Source: Deferribacteraceae bacterium UBA1873
GTDB taxonomy: Bacteria; Chrysiogenota; Deferribacteres; Deferribacterales; Flexistipitaceae
Assembly: GCA_002338145.1 (NCBI GenBank)
Contig: DDHP01000021.1
Coordinates: forward strand, 1 to 22,673
Length of the DNA stretch: 22,673 bases
Direction of reading: 5' to 3'
The number at the start of each line of letters is the position of its first letter. Position 1 is the stretch's first letter. The translations under genes were made by a program, and so were the position numbers. Shown here piece after piece: positions 6,224 to 13,972 of the stretch. Below the pieces are notes generated by a model. That model did not search any database and had not been told where the DNA came from. It worked only from the letters and a program-made list of their open reading frames with translations.

Positions 6224-7875
6224 TGCTTAAGTGCCTGAACGTAAATAATCTTTCTGTCATAAAGTCTGTGACTTTAGATTTTACTGACGGTCTTAATATT
6301 ATTACCGGTGAAACTGGTGCTGGTAAATCTCTTATAATTCAGGCTTTAAAACTTCTTCTGGGGGAACGCTTCAGTCGTGATATGGCAAGAAATCCCGATG
6401 TAAAAGTGAGTGTGGAGGGTGTTTTTGATGTTTCTTCCCTTGATTTTGATGATTTGACAGCGGAAGAGTTTGATATTGAAGATGAAATAATTGTGAAGCG
6501 AATTATAGACCCATCAGGTAAAAACAGAGCTTTTGTTAATGGGCATATAGCTACTCTTGCTCAGCTTAAGAATGTTTTGGGAAGGGTGATTGATTTTCAT
6601 GGTCAGCATGATCACCAACACCTTTTAAATGCAGGAAATCATATAAAGTATCTTGATGCTTTGGTAGATGAAAAGCTGAAAACAGAATATGGTGAATTAT
6701 ACGTGCGTTATCGCAAGTTGACAGATGAAATTAACAAATTGAAAGAGAATTACGCTGAAACTGTTAGAAATAAAGAGATTTTTGAATTTCAGTTAAATGA
6801 AATAAAAGAAATGTCTATTGATATAGAAAACGACAGTGAATTGGAAAACAGGATTTCGTTTTTAAGCAACCTTGAAAATATAAAGAAATCTTTATCTGCT
6901 TCTCTGGAGTTCCTCTCTGAGGGTGAATACAATGCTCTGGATATGCTTAACAATGCTTTAAAAGAAATTTCCGGTGTTCTTCATCACTATCAGGAGCTGG
7001 AAAGAACACATGGAAGGCTTCAGGATATTTATTATGAACTTGATGACTGTGTAAATGTTCTTTCACATATGTTTTATGAACAGGCAGAAGATTCGGGTGA
7101 ACTGGACAGTTTAATAAACCGCAAAGTAAAACTTGATAATTTATTAAAGAAATATGGTGCTACTTTTGAAGATGTACTTAGTTTTGCGGATAATCTTGAG
7201 AACAAACTTGACAACCTTACTTTTGATGAAAACCGAATAGAAAAATTAGAAACAGAGCGTGCCCAATTAATTGAGAAATTAAAAGGTGCAGCGAATAGAC
7301 TTAACATGGCAAGACGTAAGACTGCGAAAAATCTTGGCAAAGAAGTGGAGAATATTTTACACAGCCTTGAGCTTAAAGATGCTGTTTTTGACATTGCAGT
7401 GGAATCGGTTAATGAAATTGATGCTTCTGCCGGGGCTAATGTGGAATTTTTTATTTCGAGTAACAAAGGTTTTAAGCCGGCACCTTTGAAAAAGGTAGCT
7501 TCCGGTGGTGAGCTTTCGAGAATTATGCTTGCTCTGAAAGAAGTTTTTAGCGATGTGGATGATACACCGGCGTTGGTTTTTGATGAAATAGATACAGGGA
7601 TAAGCGGAGTTACTGCCAGAAAAGTTGCTGAGAAGCTCTATAAACTCAGTTTAAGAAAGCAGCTTTTTGTAATTACTCATTTGCCTGTGGTGGCTTCAAA
7701 AGGTAACCAGCACATTCATATTTCAAAAAAAACGGACAATGATACCACATATACCGAAATAAATGTATTGGCTGAAGAAGAAAAGAAATCCGTGCTCGCA
7801 ACAATGATAGCAGGCGAAATCACACCTCATGCATTAAAACAGGCTGAGGAACTTATGAGGCAAGAAGGTGATTGA
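6223..7875 (+). CDS. recN: DNA repair protein RecN
   Basis: This SMC-like ATPase acts in double-strand break repair. From ATG 6223 it is 550 residues, normal for the family. Walker A GETGAGKS lies at about 29-36, followed by the RecN-type FHGQHDHQHLL segment near 125-135. The long middle part is coiled coil, interrupted by the short RecN hinge. The C-terminal half carries the ABC signature SGGELSRIML (about 427-436), Walker B LVFDEID (about 451-457) and the switch histidine in ITHLPVVAS. A GTG at 6208 could add five residues, but the TGATG junction with nadK and the G-rich stretch before it favour 6223. Confidence 0.95.
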   Translation: MLKCLNVNNLSVIKSVTLDFTDGLNIITGETGAGKSLIIQALKLLLGERFSRDMARNPDVKVSVEGVFDVSSLDFDDLTAEEFDIEDEIIVKRIIDPSGKNRAFVNGHIATLAQLKNVLGRVIDFHGQHDHQHLLNAGNHIKYLDALVDEKLKTEYGELYVRYRKLTDEINKLKENYAETVRNKEIFEFQLNEIKEMSIDIENDSELENRISFLSNLENIKKSLSASLEFLSEGEYNALDMLNNALKEISGVLHHYQELERTHGRLQDIYYELDDCVNVLSHMFYEQAEDSGELDSLINRKVKLDNLLKKYGATFEDVLSFADNLENKLDNLTFDENRIEKLETERAQLIEKLKGAANRLNMARRKTAKNLGKEVENILHSLELKDAVFDIAVESVNEIDASAGANVEFFISSNKGFKPAPLKKVASGGELSRIMLALKEVFSDVDDTPALVFDEIDTGISGVTARKVAEKLYKLSLRKQLFVITHLPVVASKGNQHIHISKKTDNDTTYTEINVLAEEEKKSVLATMIAGEITPHALKQAEELMRQEGD

Positions 7876-8473
7876 TAAATTTGCTCTTGGACTTGTTGGT
7901 GTAACTCAAAGCCTTGGATATGCCGGCATAATACTTCTTATGGCACTTGAAAGTTCTTTTTTCCCTTTTCCCAGTGAGATAGTTGTTCCTCCTGCCGGTT
8001 TTTTGGCTGCAGCTGGTAAAATGAATATTTATGTTGTCATTTTCTGTGGAATTCTGGGCAGTGTAATGGGTGCACTTGTAAATTATTTTATTGCATCAAG
8101 ATATGGGAGAATATTTTTGGTTAAATATGGTCATTACTTGTTTTTCGGCGAAGATAAGTTATTGCGGATGGAGGTTTTTTTTAAATCCCATGGTGAGATT
8201 ACGACGTTTGTGGGCAGGCTTATCCCGGGGGTCAGACAATATATTTCTTTTCCTGCAGGTCTTGCTAAAATGAATATATATAAGTTTGTGGCTTATACTG
8301 CATTTGGGGCAGGGATATGGGTTATTATTCTTGCTTATGTTGGTTTTTATGTAGGCAAAAATATCGTTCTTGTAAAAGAGCAGCTTAGTACAATTACACT
8401 TATACTAATTCCCTTGCTTTTTTTGCTGGTTTTGGTTTATATCTTTATTTATAGAAAATATGTAAAAAGGTGA
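7868..8473 (+). CDS. DedA-family membrane protein
   Basis: This 201-residue protein has several hydrophobic segments and belongs to the DedA/VTT (SNARE-associated) family. Conserved marks are ESSFFPFPSEIVVPPAGFLA near the N-terminus, the segment FVGRLIPGVRQYISFPAG in the middle, and a hydrophobic C-terminus. Some DedA members recycle undecaprenyl phosphate across the membrane; others affect lipid or ion homeostasis, so the exact substrate is open. Its place after isoprenoid genes and before a murein peptidase fits undecaprenyl-phosphate recycling, but that is inference. The start is GTG 7868, overlapping the end of recN by 8 bp, with AGG (7859-7861) upstream. Confidence 0.88.
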   Translation: MIDKFALGLVGVTQSLGYAGIILLMALESSFFPFPSEIVVPPAGFLAAAGKMNIYVVIFCGILGSVMGALVNYFIASRYGRIFLVKYGHYLFFGEDKLLRMEVFFKSHGEITTFVGRLIPGVRQYISFPAGLAKMNIYKFVAYTAFGAGIWVIILAYVGFYVGKNIVLVKEQLSTITLILIPLLFLLVLVYIFIYRKYVKR

Positions 8474-8477
8474 CTTT

Positions 8478-9632
8478 ATGGTTAAAAGAACCGGTATTTT
8501 GATTATATTATTATTGTTTTTTTCTGGGGCTGTTTTGGCTAAAGAGTATACTGTTCAGCGTGGGGATACTCTTTATTATTTGTTAAGTGATATTTTTACA
8601 CCATCAGAAATACTGGATATAAGCGCAGATATTAAACAAAAAGCTCCTGATTTCAGGCTTCAGGTTGGTGATAAACTAACTATTAATGAAGATGGTGCTG
8701 TTATTGAGGTTAATATTTCCAAAGAAATTCATATAAAAAGAACAAATGAAAGCGACATTAGTGTTCAAGTGGTAAAGTATCCTGTAAATGTTTTACGTAC
8801 AGTTGTATCCGGTGAGATTAACGATTCTTTGTTTTATTCCATGCGAAGGGTTGGGGAATCGGATATATTGGCAATAAAGCTGGCTGAGATACTCGAATGG
8901 GAAGTGGATTTTTTCAAAGATATAAGAAAAGGTGATCTTTTTAATATAGTAGTTGAAAAAAAGTTTTGCAGAAACAAATTCATTGGTTACGGGAGAATTC
9001 TGGCTGTGGATTTTGTTAATAATGGGCGATTTATCCGGGGTTTATATTATGAAAATGGTAAATTCAGCGGGTACTTCAGCCCCAATGGGAAATCTCTCCA
9101 AAGGGGTTTTTTGAAAGCTCCGTTGAAATTTGCCAGAATAAGCTCAAAGTTTCAGCATCGACGGCTTCATCCTGTTCTTAATGTTTACAGACCACATTAT
9201 GGTGTGGATTATGCTGCTCCTACTGGTACCCCTGTTCATGCCACTGCTGATGGGACTGTGAAAGTAAAGGGGTATACTAAAGGCAATGGAAACTATGTAA
9301 AACTCAGTCATAATAACGGCTATGAAACAATGTATTTGCATTTTTCAAGATTTAAAAGTGGACTAAAACGTGGTCAATTCGTCAAACAGGGTGAGGTTAT
9401 AGGTTATGTGGGATCCACGGGTTACTCCACAGGATCTCATGTTGATTACAGAATAAAAAAGCACGGGCGTTATATAAATCCTTTGAGATTTAAATCTCCC
9501 ACTAAAAAACTCCCGGAAAAGGAAATGGCTCTATTTAAGCAGAGTACACAGATGTATGCCAATTTGCTGGATTACTCATATCTTAGATACGCTTTCAGAG
9601 ATTATGGCTTAGATGGTGTGAGTATAAACTAA
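8478..9632 (+). CDS. LysM and M23-domain murein peptidase
   Basis: This is an exported 384-residue peptidoglycan hydrolase or hydrolase-like protein. It has a signal peptide (about 1-21, cut after VLA), a LysM-type peptidoglycan-binding domain starting with YTVQRGDTLYYLL (about 24-70), a middle domain as in MepM/Csd3-type proteins, and a LytM/M23 domain (about 225-340). Zinc ligands His240 and Asp244 (HYGVD) and catalytic His288 (YLHFS) are present. The usual final HxH motif reads H321-V-D323, so the third zinc ligand is Asp instead of His. Asp could still bind zinc; related sequences with this change exist to my memory. It is the last gene of the operon and converges with the next gene with a 4-bp overlap. 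Confidence 0.9.
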   Translation: MVKRTGILIILLLFFSGAVLAKEYTVQRGDTLYYLLSDIFTPSEILDISADIKQKAPDFRLQVGDKLTINEDGAVIEVNISKEIHIKRTNESDISVQVVKYPVNVLRTVVSGEINDSLFYSMRRVGESDILAIKLAEILEWEVDFFKDIRKGDLFNIVVEKKFCRNKFIGYGRILAVDFVNNGRFIRGLYYENGKFSGYFSPNGKSLQRGFLKAPLKFARISSKFQHRRLHPVLNVYRPHYGVDYAAPTGTPVHATADGTVKVKGYTKGNGNYVKLSHNNGYETMYLHFSRFKSGLKRGQFVKQGEVIGYVGSTGYSTGSHVDYRIKKHGRYINPLRFKSPTKKLPEKEMALFKQSTQMYANLLDYSYLRYAFRDYGLDGVSIN

Positions 9633-11251
9633 AATAATGGAATTAGCCTTACTTCTTTTTTTTCTTTATCGTACATGAAATAACTTTTTTTGCTGAGTGT
9701 TTCCAGGGTATAGTAGCTGTCGTTTATGATGGCTTTGACTCCGGGCATGGCTTCTTTGTGGAATATTATTTTTGAATCTGAAAATTTTTCCAGCTGCTTC
9801 TTTATTTCCTGAATTTTTAGCTTCATTTGAAAAATATCTTTTCTCAATAATCTTTTTTGCTGGATAAGTTTTTTGATTTTTTCTTTTTTTTCTTCATTCT
9901 CTATTTTTTCGATTTTATTTTCTATATTCCCAAGAAAATAAGTTATTTTCTTTAAAGAATGTGTTTTCTCGTTTATTTGGTCAATTAAACTCATAAATTC
10001 GGATATATGATGAGCCGAGGAGCCGACTATTATTTTTGTTTTGGTAAACGATGGAGAGCCAAGTATTTTTGCCTCTACTCCCTTGGTTGCATAAAAAGTG
10101 CCGCCAAAAATACTGCCGGGGTATCCCAGTGCCTCAATTTTTCCTCCGGCACTAATGTTTGAATCGCGAATCATATTTTTAATATTAACATTTTCTGAAG
10201 CGGATATTTCGGCATATTGGGCATATTTTGCTTCAACATCCTTTTCTGCTATACATATTGCTCTTTTTGCAAAGCTGCGGCCGATAATACCTTCTTTTAT
10301 TACAATGTTACCCCCGGCTTTTACTGATCCCCCCGATATTATTTTAGCGACAACATTTTTCCCGGCGTTGACCTCAAAACCCGGCATGATTTCTCCGGTT
10401 ATAATAACAGTACCTGGAAAAGTTATGTCCCCCGTTTTGTAGTCAACGTTACCTGTTACTTTATAAACTTCACTTACACTGAGATAAAGATGGGAAGATA
10501 CCTTTCTATAATCCAGCATACCGTCTATCAGACTTATTATTTTATTGTTTTCCATTCGGAGGTTTTTATCCAGATGCAGTTCAATATCTTTGCCCTCTTC
10601 TGCTTCCAGAATATCACCTGTAACCGTATACCCATTTTCGCTTTTAAGCGGAGGATTGTAATAGGCAATTTGTGTATCTTCCTTAACTATAGTAATATTA
10701 TTTGTTTTGAATTTTTTATAATCTACCTTGTCTGTTTTGCTTATGGGTGTTTCAACCTCAAAATCATATTTATCATTTGGATTTTTTATTAAAACTTCTG
10801 CATCTTTGCCTTCAACAGGGGGGTTACCGGAAGCAACTAAAAAAATAGGGTCAATATCCAGTTTTTTATTAATTAAATATAAAAGTAAGTCAATTCTTTC
10901 ATCCATTATACCTTTTACTACATTATTTTTTTCCAGTAGCTTATATAAGTAATTTTTATCGATATTTGATTTCGGTTTTTGGGGGATAAGAAGGTACGCT
11001 TTCATTTTATCTTCAGTTATAATCACATCGAAATCATCCATAAAAACATCTTCAAAAAGGCTGCCTTTTTTCCCGGCTTCATCGTCTTTTAAGGAAAATT
11101 CCAATAGATATTTATCTTTCCCTTCTCCATCGGCTGATATCATCTGGCAATTTAGTTCGCTTATATCTTTATCCAGAAGATCCTGTGCTTTTTCAAAGGC
11201 TTCGGAAAAACTTCCTGCTTTTATTCGAATTTTTTTCAGTTGGTTGGTCAT
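9629..11251 (-). CDS. FapA family protein (DUF342)
   Basis: This 540-residue protein belongs to the DUF342/FapA family ('flagellar assembly protein A'). An N-terminal region (about 1-50) resembles the Jag-N/FapA N-terminal domain. The middle carries many glycine-rich repeats of the beta-helix type (for example GTVIITGEIMPGFEVNAGKN, about 279-298). A lysine- and glutamate-rich coiled coil (about 420-485) and a short C-terminal beta domain with MPGVKAIIND follow. The biochemical role of the family is not known; links to polar flagella and to cyclic-di-GMP-related systems have been reported for some members. No signal peptide is seen, so it is probably cytoplasmic. AGGA precedes the ATG at 6 nt. 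It is divergent from the hybrid kinase-like gene. Confidence 0.85.
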   Translation of the reverse strand: MTNQLKKIRIKAGSFSEAFEKAQDLLDKDISELNCQMISADGEGKDKYLLEFSLKDDEAGKKGSLFEDVFMDDFDVIITEDKMKAYLLIPQKPKSNIDKNYLYKLLEKNNVVKGIMDERIDLLLYLINKKLDIDPIFLVASGNPPVEGKDAEVLIKNPNDKYDFEVETPISKTDKVDYKKFKTNNITIVKEDTQIAYYNPPLKSENGYTVTGDILEAEEGKDIELHLDKNLRMENNKIISLIDGMLDYRKVSSHLYLSVSEVYKVTGNVDYKTGDITFPGTVIITGEIMPGFEVNAGKNVVAKIISGGSVKAGGNIVIKEGIIGRSFAKRAICIAEKDVEAKYAQYAEISASENVNIKNMIRDSNISAGGKIEALGYPGSIFGGTFYATKGVEAKILGSPSFTKTKIIVGSSAHHISEFMSLIDQINEKTHSLKKITYFLGNIENKIEKIENEEKKEKIKKLIQQKRLLRKDIFQMKLKIQEIKKQLEKFSDSKIIFHKEAMPGVKAIINDSYYTLETLSKKSYFMYDKEKKEVRLIPLF

Positions 11252-11291
11252 TAAATATCCTGCAAAAAGTTGAGTGACAATCAGACAATAT

Positions 11292-11321
11292 ACTATAGCA
11301 TACTACACAGTATCTTTTCAA
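11292..11321 (-). promoter_or_regulatory. Promoter for the FapA-like gene
   Basis: Minus strand: -35 TTGAAA (11321-11316), an 18-bp spacer, -10 TATAGT (11297-11292). Predicted RNA start near 11285, leaving a leader of about 34 nt that contains the AGGA ribosome-binding site. Confidence 0.45.
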
Positions 11322-11364
11322 ATGTTTTTTTTTATCATGCTTTTATATGTATATTTTTAATTTA

Positions 11365-11393
11365 TTGAAAATGCAGTATTATAATGGTATTAT
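11365..11393 (+). promoter_or_regulatory. Promoter for the hybrid kinase-like gene
   Basis: TTGAAA (11365-11370), a 17-bp spacer, then TATTAT (11388-11393) make a good sigma-70-type promoter, with the RNA start near 11400. An overlapping perfect -10 TATAAT (11380-11385) with a weak -35 would start near 11392 and leave the whole AGGAAGG site (11399-11405) in the leader. Either register may be used. Confidence 0.45.
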
Positions 11394-11411
11394 TACCCAG
11401 GAAGGTGTTAA

Positions 11412-13181
11412 ATGGATATGACTAGGTATTTCTTTGATAATTCAACCACTTCTATTTGTGTGCTGGATAGAAATTTTAATATTATTCACAGCAATCTGTC
11501 TTTTCAAAACAAATTTGGAGATAATAATGCCAATTTAACCGAGATTTTTTCTGACAGAGATGATTTTGAAAATTTGAAAAATGTCTTGTTTGAGGGGAAA
11601 AAAGTAAGAAAAATCTGTACTTTTAAGGATGCCCGTGAAAGAGAGATTGGTGCATCGGCGACGTTTGAAATGATTGAAAACTCAAATAGTAAAGATAGCC
11701 TTATTTTTGCTGAAATAATGGAAGTTAATTCGGATAGTGAACCTGTTCATGAGGAGCATGTCCTTTATTTAGCTGCAATTAACTTTAAGAGTCCTATTGT
11801 GATATGCGATATGCAAGGGAATATTAATTTTTATAATAAAGCTGCTTCTTCTTTGGTGAAAAATAAAGATGGCTTGAGAAATATGTCTGATTTAATTGGC
11901 AATTCAAGGTTGAAAAAAATAACTGGCAGTGATGTGAGTTATTTTTCTGATACTATTGTTGTATCTAATGGTAAAAATTATAAATTTGATGTTACCTTTC
12001 AAAGAGTAAATTACCCGGGGCACAACTCATACATAGCATGTTCTTTTCGTGATATAACAAAGGAAAAGAATATGGAAAATAAAATAGTGAGATTGGAGAA
12101 AATAAAGTCTCTTGAAAAGGTTATTAACCGGTTTACGAGGAATTTTAATGAAATTTTGACGACAATAATAGGTTATTCAGATATAGCGTTACTGGATTTG
12201 GAAGAAGGTGACAAATTTTACGAGGAGTTTAGTAATATTGAAGCTTGTGCAGAGCGTGCTATGAGTCTTTTAAATAAGCTTGCAACATTTAACAGAGAAG
12301 ATGTTGCCAATCCTCAAATGATAGATGTTACGAAGTTTCTCCTGGAGCACAAAGATCTGCTGGAATCTATTTATGATGAAGAAATCTTTATTGATTATTC
12401 CTTTAGGGTCTCTTCTGCGAGAATTTTAGCTGACTACACGCAGGTTGAGCAGATTTTAGTGGGATTGTTTACAAATGCTGTGGATAGTTATAAAGATGCG
12501 GAGGAGAAGAAAAAACAGGTGACTTTTTATGTTGATAAAATACAGAAGGAAGGAGATAATTTTGTGAAAATTGCCGTGACTGATAATGGGATGGGTATTC
12601 CTGAAGAAGATATTGAAAACGTTTTTGACCCTTTTTTTACAACAAAAGGTGATCAATTTGATAAAGGATTGGGTTTATCCAGTATATACGGTATTGCGAA
12701 GCAGAATTCAGGAATGATTGAGCTTAAGAGCGAAGTGAATAAAGGCACTACAGTTGAAATTTACTGGCCAAGTGCAGATTCTGAAGATAAAACCCCTTTC
12801 AGAGAAGCTTTAAGTGGCAATGAAACTGTGTTGTTTGTGGATGACGATGAATATTTAAGAAAAATCTTTAAGAAGCAGCTTTCCAGTCTTGGTTATAATG
12901 TTATTGAAGCTTCCAATGGCGAAGAAGCAGCGGAAGTCATGGAGAAAACGGAGAGTAATATAGATATTATTGTAACTGATGTGCTGATGCCTAAAATGAA
13001 TGGCGCAGAATTCAGTAACTATATTACGAAAGTTTCACCGGATACACCTATAATTTATGCTTCCGGCTACAGCGAAGATTTTATTGAGGAGAACAAAATC
13101 CTTATAAGCCATATAAATTTTTTGAAAAAACCTTACACTATAAAACAACTGGCTGAAAAAATCAGAAATCTTCTGGATTAA
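11412..13181 (+). CDS. PAS hybrid histidine kinase-like protein without the phospho-acceptor histidine
   Basis: This is a 589-residue cytoplasmic signalling protein with no membrane segment. Two PAS-like regions (about 5-100 and 115-215) lead into a dimerisation segment (about 225-295). It resembles the HDFNN-type kinases that contain an AHDFNNLLT motif, but here the segment reads TRNFNEILT: the histidine is Arg243 and the aspartate is Asn244. The ATP-binding domain looks intact, with N-box Asn355, G1 DNGMG (391-395) and G2 KGLGL (418-422). The C-terminal receiver is also intact: acidic pocket 477-479, phospho-acceptor Asp523, Ser551 and Lys573. The arginine codon is AGG at 12138-12140 and the frame is unbroken around it. 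The protein probably cannot autophosphorylate normally. It may be phosphorylated on Asp523 by another kinase, or it may work by ATP and PAS-ligand binding. Confidence 0.85.
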   Translation: MDMTRYFFDNSTTSICVLDRNFNIIHSNLSFQNKFGDNNANLTEIFSDRDDFENLKNVLFEGKKVRKICTFKDAREREIGASATFEMIENSNSKDSLIFAEIMEVNSDSEPVHEEHVLYLAAINFKSPIVICDMQGNINFYNKAASSLVKNKDGLRNMSDLIGNSRLKKITGSDVSYFSDTIVVSNGKNYKFDVTFQRVNYPGHNSYIACSFRDITKEKNMENKIVRLEKIKSLEKVINRFTRNFNEILTTIIGYSDIALLDLEEGDKFYEEFSNIEACAERAMSLLNKLATFNREDVANPQMIDVTKFLLEHKDLLESIYDEEIFIDYSFRVSSARILADYTQVEQILVGLFTNAVDSYKDAEEKKKQVTFYVDKIQKEGDNFVKIAVTDNGMGIPEEDIENVFDPFFTTKGDQFDKGLGLSSIYGIAKQNSGMIELKSEVNKGTTVEIYWPSADSEDKTPFREALSGNETVLFVDDDEYLRKIFKKQLSSLGYNVIEASNGEEAAEVMEKTESNIDIIVTDVLMPKMNGAEFSNYITKVSPDTPIIYASGYSEDFIEENKILISHINFLKKPYTIKQLAEKIRNLLD

Positions 13182-13226
13182 ATCTCTTATTTTTTGATTT
13201 TGCAAATGGAGTTTTGTGAAGTCTGA

Positions 13227-13772
13227 TTAGAATGTAGGCGGATGGTTTATCCAAAGGACCTCTGTTACTTCTTCTGAGGGGTTATTCCAGCTGTGGGGAT
13301 GGTTGGACTTGTATAAAGCGGAATCCCCTTTTTCCAGTATAAAGTTTTCATTTTCCACTGATATTTCAAGCTGCCCTTTTAAAACAATAACAAATTCTTC
13401 TCCATTATGTGAATGACTTTCTTTTCCACTGAAAGCTCCAGGCTGTAAATACATATAGAGAGCTTCCAGTTCGGTTTCAGAGAATTGAGGCCTTAGAAGC
13501 TCATAGGTAACTTTTGATTTAGGATTTACCATTTTATTGCGTTCATTTCGTCTTACAACAATTTTCTGATTGGAATGGGGATCATCAAAAAAATACATCA
13601 TATTCACATCAAGGGCATCAGCAATTTTTTTAAGGGAAGATACTGTTGGCGACACCAGGTTTCTTTCAACCTGGGAAAGAAACCCCAGGGAACAACCTGA
13701 CATTTTGCTTAACTGCCTCAGTGTGAGCTTTTTGCTTTGCCTTAGATGTAATATTTTTTTTCCGATGCTCAT
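13227..13772 (-). CDS. XRE-cupin transcriptional regulator
   Basis: This 181-residue DNA-binding regulator has an XRE-type helix-turn-helix (about 7-62; LTLRQLSKMSGCSLGFLSQV covers the two helices) joined to a C-terminal cupin domain (about 105-178; HSHNGEEFVIVLKG and NHPHSWNNPS). The family includes PuuR and SutR; the cupin usually senses a small metabolite such as an amino acid or polyamine. It is divergent from livK and is the natural candidate to control the liv operon and itself, but no binding data exist here. No Shine-Dalgarno sequence precedes the ATG. A TAAAAT -10 box ends six bases before the ATG, so the mRNA may be leaderless. Confidence 0.9.
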   Translation of the reverse strand: MSIGKKILHLRQSKKLTLRQLSKMSGCSLGFLSQVERNLVSPTVSSLKKIADALDVNMMYFFDDPHSNQKIVVRRNERNKMVNPKSKVTYELLRPQFSETELEALYMYLQPGAFSGKESHSHNGEEFVIVLKGQLEISVENENFILEKGDSALYKSNHPHSWNNPSEEVTEVLWINHPPTF

Positions 13773-13778
13773 GAGTTC

Positions 13779-13807
13779 ATTTTATAAAACATTTTGAATA
13801 AAGTCAA
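13779..13807 (-). promoter_or_regulatory. Promoter of the XRE-cupin gene, predicting a leaderless mRNA
   Basis: Minus strand: -35 TTGACT (13807-13802), a 17-bp spacer, -10 TAAAAT (13784-13779). RNA synthesis should start about 6-7 bases later, at 13772-13773, which is the A of the start codon or the base before it. This agrees with the missing ribosome-binding site. Confidence 0.5.
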
Positions 13808-13921
13808 GCAAACAGTTTTAACTAATACTATTTTGCGCATAAGAACGGTGTTTTGTTTTTAGAAATTTTAGACAAAAAAAACATTTTTTAGCTTGACTTA
13901 ACAGCTGTAATAGATTAGTTA
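13801..13921. promoter_or_regulatory. livK/XRE control region with inverted shared motifs
   Basis: The 9-bp motif GCTTGACTT occurs once on each strand: on minus at 13809-13801 as part of the regulator's -35 region, and on plus at 13891-13899 before livK. A second inverted pair, TAACTAAT (13819-13826) and ATTAGTTA (13914-13921), and a palindrome ACAGCTGT (13901-13908) lie in the same stretch. These are candidate operators for the adjacent XRE-cupin regulator. For livK, TTGACT (13893-13898) makes a good -35, but no good -10 follows at 16-18 bp (TAGTTA at 17 bp is poor), which suggests a promoter that needs an activator. Confidence 0.4.
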
Positions 13922-13972
13922 CTATTGAAAAACGCTGTTTTTAAATATTGAACGTTTTTGGAGGTTAGCCTT

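Noticed and set aside
7074..7466. 130-codon open frame on the minus strand
   Set aside because: It lies entirely inside recN, which has strong family motifs; the serine- and leucine-rich translation is an antisense shadow.
10098..10952. Three plus-strand open frames of 74-114 codons
   Set aside because: They are antisense to the FapA-like gene, whose glycine-rich repeats give proline-rich shadows.
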